Positions 56,360 to 64,000 of a stretch of 64,000 nt of DNA are shown here, piece by piece. Position 1 is the stretch's first letter; each line of letters starts with the position of its first letter. This stretch comes from Styela clava (taxonomy: Eukaryota > Chordata > Ascidiacea > Stolidobranchia > Styelidae), in NCBI RefSeq assembly GCF_964204865.1, contig NC_135256.1:23588703-23652702 (forward strand). The letters run 5' to 3'. The position numbers and the translations under genes are program-made. The notes beneath the pieces were generated by a model. The model worked only from the letters and a program-made list of their open reading frames with translations. It ran no database searches and was not told the origin of the DNA.

Positions 56360-59140
56360 AATATATTGTGGGCTCATTGACCTCTGTAGGAGTCAATTGG
56401 GGTTTTACTCCGGTTTCGGATTTTTAATTCATAATCTCTAATTGTGTTTTCAACTGTCATGTTGTATTTCAGAAAAAGTAACACTATATGTAATATGTGG
56501 AACATAGAGTGGATTCTCAAGAGTACATAATTTGGTGTGTTTCGGTAAATGTAAGGTCTTTGTGATCGTGTCCATACGGATCATCTGCATGCAGGTGAGA
56601 CATGAGCCACGGATACACAGCTGCTAGATTTATTGAAAAATATTCTTTGGTTATTGTTTAATAAGTCGATGTTCAATTATCGCTTGACAACTGTTGCGTT
56701 TGTCTGATTATAAATGTACAAATCTGCAAGAAATTATGTTTGCTACGGAGCAAGATTTAGTAATATTCGTGCGATAGGGAGAATTTGCGCACGCATAGAT
56801 AGCTCGTTAGAATGCCTATGCCGAAATAATCAAATTGGCAAAGAAATACGTCGTGTTTGTTAACATTTTTTCCGGTAATTGCCAGCAGAAGAGAGTATCC
56901 ATTCTTATAATACTCAGGATCCACGCCTCGCCTCCAATTGTAGATAAAAACTATCCAGATATATTGTATTCGTTCAAATTAATGCATTCGAAAAAGTACT
57001 CGACCACCCCTATAGCAACTGTTATTCCGTATTCGTTAACTTTTTGTCATTTCATATAAAAGTTTTGGGCGCAGTGAAATATAATAATGATAAACAATCC
57101 ATTAATTAAATATAACTTAACTTAATTAATATAGAAAAAATTGCTTTTCTTTGTACTCATTTTGTGTTCTTTTTATTCAACAAGTATTTTTGGATGTTTA
57201 ATTTTTTCCCGGACCTTTGAGATTGCCATATAATTATTTTTGTTAGTTCCACGGCCAAAATAAAACTTGGTTTGAGATATTATCTTCTGTGCGTATGGAC
57301 AAGAGAAAAAGGTTTTATGTCTCTAAAATTATTACATTAATTCACTAACACTACCCCAGCACCGATATTATTAATTAAAAAAACGCGATAAACTAATATA
57401 AGATATATTACACAGTAAATAAAAATAATATTAAAAATTATTACACCCCCAAATTAATAATTTTGTAACGGTTGCCATTGCCAAATTGATCGATTTTCTA
57501 AACAGGAGTGAACGGTAATAAATGCATTTATTGAAAATTCAAGCTTGTTATAGTTGATGGAGTCAAATGCCAAATTGCCCAACCAAAGTTGTCAGAGTTG
57601 GGTGCATGAATAAGAGGACTAGACCGCTAGACAACTTCATTTTCCAAATTAGAGCCAAATTATAATCCAGATTGTAATAAGTACTTAAAGTTACCGGTAA
57701 CAGAGTATGTTAATTAATTATTATAGTTAATTAATGTAGGACAATATAGTATGAGAATATGTTGGTTACCAAGGCTGTGGATAGAAGTTTTGTCCATTTA
57801 TAGAATTCGACTTCAAAAAAGGATATAGGAATTAAAATCGTTATTTCTCAGGATCACTTCGAAATTAACATGGAAGATGCATCAGAGTCTTTGTTTGATT
57901 TTATTCTTATGTGTTTTCTTCATTTGATCTTTGTGAAGCAACATGAAAAAAAAATCTGCGAGTAGCTGTTTCAATGATTGCATAAAGGGTGATATGCCGA
58001 ACTATTAATTATAGACACAGAAATTGTTTAATTGCTTTGAGGAAATATAGTCCTTTTATAGTGATGGTTGGATGATCTAGGAGGAAATTCTGTTTGGGAC
58101 ACAGACGAAATTATCACACCATGCAAAAACACCCAAATTTGATTATATCACACTATTTAAATATTGGCTATCAAGTCAACTCTATACCAATACCTTACCT
58201 AAAATGCATCCTTCCATAGAGATATAAAATCACATCAAATTAAAATGACTCACAGCAAATTAATAAAAGTTGAAGGGGAGAATCCAATATAGCTCGACTA
58301 GTTTCAAATTCAATAATTAGTAATCTTGCAGGAACTATAATACCACCACTTGAACAGAAAACCAAAACCATGTACATGCATGTGAGGGAAGACCCCATAT
58401 CAAAAAAGGGTTAGAAACATGCGCATGAAAAGGTTAAAATGTGAACAGATATTTAAAGAAAATATCATCCAGGTATGTCAGCTACCGTGTGATAAAAGAA
58501 AAATAGCCATGCATATCCCGATACGAGTGTTTTTGCACCAGACATGATTAAAACAAAAGTAATAAAAATTTAAAAGATGCAGACAATAGCTCAACTGCAC
58601 GCCTAATCACAGTAACTAGAAGTTTCAGAAACAATAACAATATTATTATAGCTGTCCGACATTCACATGAAAACAACAAAGTGCGAGTGAGTAGTCTCCC
58701 AACTTTTTGTCATCGACCATCGACTAAAAAGTTTATTTGCCTTGAAGTTTGATATTTATTTGTTTCAATAATCAATACATTATGGTTAATTTCGTACAAA
58801 ATTTTTTGGACTTCAACGTCTTCAAAAGTTTGGGTCCAGTTAAAAACAGGGAATGCTGACTCACAGATTTACTCATGAAAGCTATGAACAAATCAGAATT
58901 ACTTCTTCGGTTGGAGGTATTTTTTATTTAAAAGTATGACGTCAAAGCAGTTTGATAGCACATTATTAGGAAAGTCGTAAGTAAGCTGATGATAATACTT
59001 CAAATTTCATCATATCTACAACCTTAAGTATATTTAGCAGTGATGGCCCACAGTACACTTTCACATCTTCTTTCACCAAAAACAATTCTTAAAAAAATTA
59101 TTACAATTACTGAAGTACTCTGCAAGTTGAGATGGGTGTT
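56360..59140. other. Intergenic, mostly unrecognised
   Basis: AT-rich, no coding region seen. About 70 bases near 57555-57625 (gccaaattgccca and ttgggtgcatgaa) match 62868-62945 in inverted orientation, so part is repeat-derived. Confidence 0.4.
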
Positions 59141-59149
59141 TTGTTTCCA

Positions 59150-60070
59150 TGGAGCCAGACTGAGATACAGTATCGGATATGGCTGAGTAACAACGATTGA
59201 AACATTGATAGAAGAGAGGCTAGAAAGAATGTAGGCTAGAAAGAATAATGGGCAAGTGAAGATCCTTTAGGAACTCCGAGCTTCATGACGCAAATATTAT
59301 TAGAGGATGAATTGTCATATTACACAACTTGTTCTCTGTCATGCAGGTAGCTACTAATACAATTGAATGGGATCCCTCTGATTCCATAATTATACAGATT
59401 ACTTGAAAGAAGAGGTAAAGGATGTCAAACTTTTTTGAAATATCAAGAAATATTCCAATAGCGTGTTTCTTGCCTCCAAATGCCTTGGTTAGCTTATGTT
59501 CCAAAACATTAGCAGCCGTAACAGTGGAGTATTGCTTGCAAAAATAATACTGATGCGAGTAGGAAATAATATTGCTCTCAAATAGTTTGACATCCTGCTA
59601 TACATTATTTTTTTTAAAACATTTGAAAAATGATGATAGAAGATCGATTCTAAAACATGACTTGAGCTTCATTTCGCGTACGATGTTTTTATTTCTAATG
59701 ATGTAGTTGGCCTCAAAACATGGATGATAATTCTTTCTCCCTGCCATATGAAAGCTGGCTTTTGTCACAGCTAGCTGGTTGTGGCATATTGTCAAGCAAG
59801 CTTTGTGCCACGTGGGAAAGTGTTCATTAAATTATTCCGTTTTCCATACTGCTTTGATGTTGCCTTTGTAAGGGGGAAATTTAGTTTGGAGTTTGCTTTT
59901 CTAAGAGGGAGCATAGTACAATTAGGAGATGCTAAATACTCTCTACCAAAACAGCACTGTTTACTTCTTTTGTCATATGCTTTTGTCCTAATGTGATCTA
60001 TACTGCTAGCGAAGCTTGGGGTTATTCCGGTAGGACAGTTTATCAGAGAATAATAGGTCAAGCTGTGCAT
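59150..60070 (-). pseudogene. Decayed LINE reverse transcriptase (CR1/Jockey/L2-like)
   Basis: Reading the minus strand across several frameshifts gives, in order, QYSTVTAANVLEHKLTKAF, AIGIFLDISKKFDIL (RT block with the first Asp), YNYGIRGIPFNCISSYLHDR, EQVV and LGVPKGSSL. These are consecutive conserved blocks of non-LTR retrotransposon RT. The FADD box and 3' end are missing. Multiple frame changes and stops show it is long dead. Confidence 0.75.
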
Positions 60071-60113
60071 GATATCGACGAATATGCGGTATTAATATTA
60101 AATACATCTAGAA

Positions 60114-60240
60114 CAGTGGTCCTAAACTGGGGGCGCGAGAGGTCACAAGATGCCCATTTGAAATTCTGTTTAAATCTCATTCTTGTTGCTTTATTACATC
60201 TTGTTTTGATTCGTATTCTTACAAACTAGGCCAATATGAG
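60114..60240 (+). repeat. Solo hAT left end
   Basis: cagtggtcctaaactggggg followed by gcgcgagagg matches the terminal and subterminal pattern of Charlie-type hAT. No right end identified. Confidence 0.4.
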
Positions 60241-61556
60241 CTGTCCCTGTAACTTTTACTCCACTCCATCGTAATGCTGCCACTCGATTATTTTTAGGAT
60301 ATCACCGTTAGAAAATAACGTAAGTCTGCGATAAAATTCCATGGAGTAAAATTTATTTCAAGTCGGTAGTTTTAGAACATAAAAGGTGTGTCGCAGGCTC
60401 AAGGAATTTATGATATTTGCAATGTCTACGAAAGCGTTTTTAATCTGTAGCGGGCCTTACTAAAGCGAACCTCATGGTCTTTTCCGTTTTGTTTTTTAGT
60501 ATTATATATATATTTTATAATGCTGCTCTTCAATCAAGAAATTTTGGATTGTGGATTCATTCCGTCATTCTATCTTTAGCATATCGTCGCTGATGATTAT
60601 ATAATAACTCGTTTTTCTCACATGTGTCATGGTTTCGTGCGAGAACAAAAAAGTAATTTTTATCGTCTTCACGGCACAAAACAGATGTCGGAGGAAATTT
60701 ATGATTTTGGGAGAATTAACACCGAAAAAATATGTTTACGGCCTAAATAACACGTCACGTTGACGACAACAATCGGCGATTTCAACAAAATGTAATCGCT
60801 AACGTCATTAGCGACTTTATTTCTCAGAGGTCGAGAGTAAATTTGAAAAAATGAAGACGTTTGTAATCGTTGTGTATTTTTAACACACAGTAAATGAATT
60901 TTTGCATAGCTCAATAGTGATGAAGTAAACAATTGATTGAAATTTAACGTGTCATATGTAAACGTTTAAGCAGAAAATATATTAAAGTGCAAAAAGCATG
61001 CGTTTATTGCGTTTAATTTTACTTAAAATTTTTCATCATTCATTCCATTATATCTTCAACTTTGAGTATATTTAGCATAACATATATTTATTATAATTAA
61101 ACTAATACGACGAAGCATTTTAAATGCTAGCAGTAGGCCTATCGGTCATGGATTGGAATATTTTGCGTAACAGAAAATCATCCTAGTAAAAATTGATTCT
61201 TTTACCTATTTTTATCAAAATTATTTGCCGAAAAGCGGGGAAAAAGTATAAATTATATTTTCTAATATTTCACGCGTGAACCACCACCGTGTTCAATATT
61301 ACTCCCCATTAATTTGACCTCTCGTTTTCAAGAAATTCATTAAATTGTGTCTTATAGCTACTCTACATTTGAAAGTACACAATATATGTTATTAAATTTT
61401 GATTTCACTTTCGTTCGCGAAGTACAGGACTGATATTGTGCCGCGGGAATGGCTGGAGTAAACGCCTTGTTGGCGGCTTTCTAGAAGTAAGTACATTTGG
61501 TTATTAAATACGGCGTTACATAAGTTTTAATTTTTCGACGTAATGAAAATGAAAGC
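60241..61556. other. Intergenic, nothing recognised
   Basis: No supported genes or repeats. Confidence 0.45.
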
Positions 61557-61996
61557 TTAAATTAGAAGCTGCGCAAGAGAATGGCGGCAATGCCCAATGT
61601 TCATGCTTCTGAAAACAAACAAGAGAGCTATGCTCAAATATATGGACACGTAGCGCCACCCAGTGGCAATGATTTTGATGACGTCATAGCGAGAAAAAAA
61701 AGTGATAACCTTCTGGAGAAAAATTTTATCTTTAACCACTGAAAATATCAAAGCAATTGGTCCAGTATTCGAAGAGAAAAGCGATTTTTTAAAAATGGAG
61801 ACGGAGACAAATAACAATAACAACAAAATTTTGAAACGATCGTTATGGCCACTAAACGTGTCCAATAACTGACTAACTAATCCCACACCGGACACGGATT
61901 GGTAACCGGACTAGAGACCGTGGTTCTCCATATGATTAACCCATCTTATCGGCTTCCCGCTCTTTCGGGATGAACAGGTAAATCTTATCTTATGCC
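61557..61996 (+). repeat. SINE 3' part interrupted by other dispersed repeats
   Basis: Outer parts match the tRNA-SINE: ttcatgcttctgaaaacaa near the left and ctaactaatcccacaccgga to cttatcggcttcccgctc at 61873-61970. Between them, 61619-61650 matches the interior of the caggcttg MITE (gctatgctcaaatatatgg), and 61670-61866 is the tgacgtca repeat, copy B. Confidence 0.6.
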
Positions 61997-62142
61997 GATT
62001 TTATTTCATCGTCAGTAAAATACGTGACAAAGTAAAAAAAATCGTGGCTATTATTCGGAATTATTCTAAAATTAGCTGATAAACAGATAAAGTATTCAAA
62101 TACTTTGATAGTCGAATATTCGATTCGTTTTGGACAACCCTG

Positions 62143-62168
62143 CTCAATCAATCAATCAATCAATCAAT
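62143..62168 (+). repeat. Short (caat)n microsatellite
   Basis: About six repeats of caat. Confidence 0.9.
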
Positions 62169-62665
62169 TTTATTTCGGTCGCTCTGGTATAAAACGAAAC
62201 AAAAACAAACGAACAAACACATAGGACCTGGAGGACGGGCATAACTTAAAGAAAAGTTAAAAACGTGAAAATACGCGCCCGTCCACCAAAATACGCGCCT
62301 CTGAAGTCATCATCAATTGTGACGAAATGCTCTACTTTGGAGATGTCAACTCTGTATATTTTGTAAATTGGAAATCGTTTGACAGGATCCCAAAAGATTT
62401 AGGCCCACGATCTAAAAGAACCCGAACTTTCCGTGCGCCTACATTCTTGCAATATGCATTCGCGTAAAAATGTAGTCAGGTAAAACCTTCTAAATACGAC
62501 ACCTAGCCACCGCTTGCAGCAGAAGTACATGTACCAGTACTATAATACCAGAACGCCAAGTTTATTATTTCTTTTCTGAAAATATATGGGACTGAATAGT
62601 ATTTAGACTAGGATTGGATTGGTACCGGTGCGAAATAAATATCTAATAGGGCTGTGTATTATTGT

Positions 62666-62761
62666 ATGGCGGACAATAACGAGCAAGTAATAGAAAATGA
62701 TAGGGGTGAAGATGAAGAAAACTTGAATCAGGAATTAACAGAAAAACTGATTCATTTTCAG
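62666..62761 (+). CDS. FAF2: FAF2/UBXD8, exon 1 (N-terminus)
   Basis: ATG at 62666, 32 codons: acidic start (ADNNEQVIENDRGEDEEN) and NQELTEKLIHFQ, which matches the QEQTEKLLQFQ start of the UBA domain of FAF2. Donor cag|gttagc, phase 0. FAF2 is an ER and lipid-droplet hairpin protein that recruits p97/VCP to ubiquitinated substrates in ERAD. Confidence 0.85.
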
Positions 62762-63292
62762 GTTAGCTTTGCTATCATTATAGGCTATGCAGTTACTGAA
62801 TTATATGAATTCACATTCTACAATAACTTAATCTATGAATACATCTGGTGAGTGAAGCAGGCCTAGCCCACCTCTTCATGCATCCAACTTGGCAATTCTG
62901 TTTGGGCAATTTGCCATTAGGTGACTCCAATTATAATCTGCTTGACGATATCTTTTCAGGAATATTTTTTCTATCCACAGTACATAACTCCTTTTGCTGT
63001 TTTGACTAATTTGGTATCCAATTCCTGAATTCGACAATACTCATAAAATTATTAATTTGGTGTGGCAAAAGAATTTATTCTTTTTATTTGTTTGTATATT
63101 CTTCTTCTTACTGCAGTACTGAGTAATTGATTTTATGTCTCGCTTTTTTCACTCCCAACCTTGTCATGTCTCGATGATTGTATGTTTGTGTGTATATGCG
63201 TTGTATGCATGCGTTAATTAGTTTACTACTCTTAGGTGACAGGGTGAGCGAACACGTACTACTTCTTCTATCAATACCTCCCCACCCAAAAT

Positions 63293-63416
63293 ATGTACGC
63301 TTTAAACCTTGCTTGAGGTTTCGTTTGCTTTCCCGACCCTATAATCAGTTTTATTTATTTTGTTTTTTTCTATTGCCTATTGCTGATTATGGAGTCAAAA
63401 TAAACTTATACTTATA
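63293..63416 (+). repeat. 3' end of a retroposon ending in aaacttatacttat, copy B
   Basis: Matches 4611-4732 block for block and sits in intron 1 of FAF2, same strand as the gene. Confidence 0.6.
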
Positions 63417-63895
63417 GTAGCGTATCGGATTATTGTTTGGGAAAAAATGAAAATTTGGGTTGTATTTTTACATCACATTTGTGTTTGGCGTTATTTAAAC
63501 ATTTACAGATTTACAGCGTTTACGGTACATCGCGAGACCCTATTGCTGTATTGCTCTGTATTACAGTACTTTGATAGGATTTTTGCCTGTGTCTTTTGAT
63601 CTTAATTTCTCTTGACGTTAGAATTGTTATGTTACTTTCCCGTCTGACTGTGTTGATAATAACCTCACTGATATTATGATCTGTGTAGTTTCTAAGGCAA
63701 GAACTTTACTGCATAAATAGCAGTTTTTCACCTACTGACCTAATTTACGTAATATAATGAAGGTGTAGACCCAATTTTGTACTTTAACATGCCCATGTTT
63801 GAGTGCAATTATAGCAAATCAAACTATTTTTACCTAACCAATTTCTCACCCAAAATCTGTCATAATATTAAAATCGTATTTAAAACGTCTTTCAG

Positions 63896-64000
63896 GAAAT
63901 CACCAACATAGACGATCTGAATAGATGTAAAACTATTTTGAGGCAACATGATTGGAATGTTGAAAGTGCAGTCCAGTCAACATTTCTTGAGGCAGGAATG
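63896..64000 (+). CDS. FAF2: FAF2/UBXD8, exon 2 (partial, runs off window)
   Basis: Acceptor gtctttcag|gaa at 63895, then 35 codons: EITNIDDLNRCKTILRQHDW and NVESAVQSTFLEAGM. This is helices 1-3 of the UBA domain, close to the FAF2 pattern LEQHNWNIEAAVQ. Together with exon 1 it gives a continuous UBA. The hairpin, UAS and UBX domains lie beyond base 64000. Confidence 0.92.

Overview
The window looks like AT-rich animal nuclear DNA, most likely from an ascidian tunicate. This is inferred from metazoan-only genes (an adhesion GPCR, ARPC1, FAF2), GT-AG introns of a few hundred bases to about 3 kb, and a dense load of small hAT-type DNA transposons, a tRNA-derived SINE and decayed LINE pieces. 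The species cannot be named from the sequence alone.

Layout. 1-2097: 3' part of a hAT transposon with a frameshifted transposase. 2098-4999: repeat-rich spacer. 5000-6097 (+): intronless ARPC1, the WD40 subunit of the Arp2/3 complex. 6430-16000: a tandem repeat, then a nest of non-autonomous transposons inserted into one another, several with intact target-site duplications. 15998-28085: a 12-kb tandem array of five copies of a 2.42-kb unit. 26474-40548 (-): a complete adhesion GPCR gene of 20 coding exons (1127 aa, fully in frame as reconstructed): signal peptide, two EGF domains, C-type lectin-like domain, EGF plus calcium-binding EGF, an unassigned region, hormone-receptor-motif-like exons, GAIN/GPS, seven TM helices and a C-tail. 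42422-51928 (-): a second gene of 11 coding exons (495 aa): signal anchor, a run of tiny phase-1 exons, galaxin-like Cys-Cys region, sushi domain and von Willebrand A domain. 49393-49668 (+): a tetraspanin-like C-terminal exon antisense inside an intron of that gene. 52736-60240: decayed hAT elements, a hAT MITE and a LINE reverse-transcriptase relic. 61560-61996: SINE and other repeats. 62666-64000 (+): the first two exons of FAF2/UBXD8, running off the window.

The most notable feature is the array. The last exons of the adhesion GPCR (rest of TM4 to C-tail, with stop codon and poly(A) signal) are present five times in near-identical tandem copies. Each copy also carries the last 229 or so bases of a hAT element that sits just beyond the gene's 3' end. 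Only the copy next to the gene body (25671-28085) joins the full-length gene; the other four are headless. The junction between copies creates a possible splice acceptor in the right reading phase, so alternative 3' ends or repeated TM4-TM7 blocks are conceivable but unproven. Variants alternate between copies (1,3,5 versus 2,4), pointing to recent amplification or gene conversion.

Both multi-exon genes lie on the minus strand, about 1.9 kb apart, and encode surface proteins with adhesion-type domains (C-type lectin, EGF, sushi, VWA). A shared role in cell-cell or pathogen contact is possible but is inference only.
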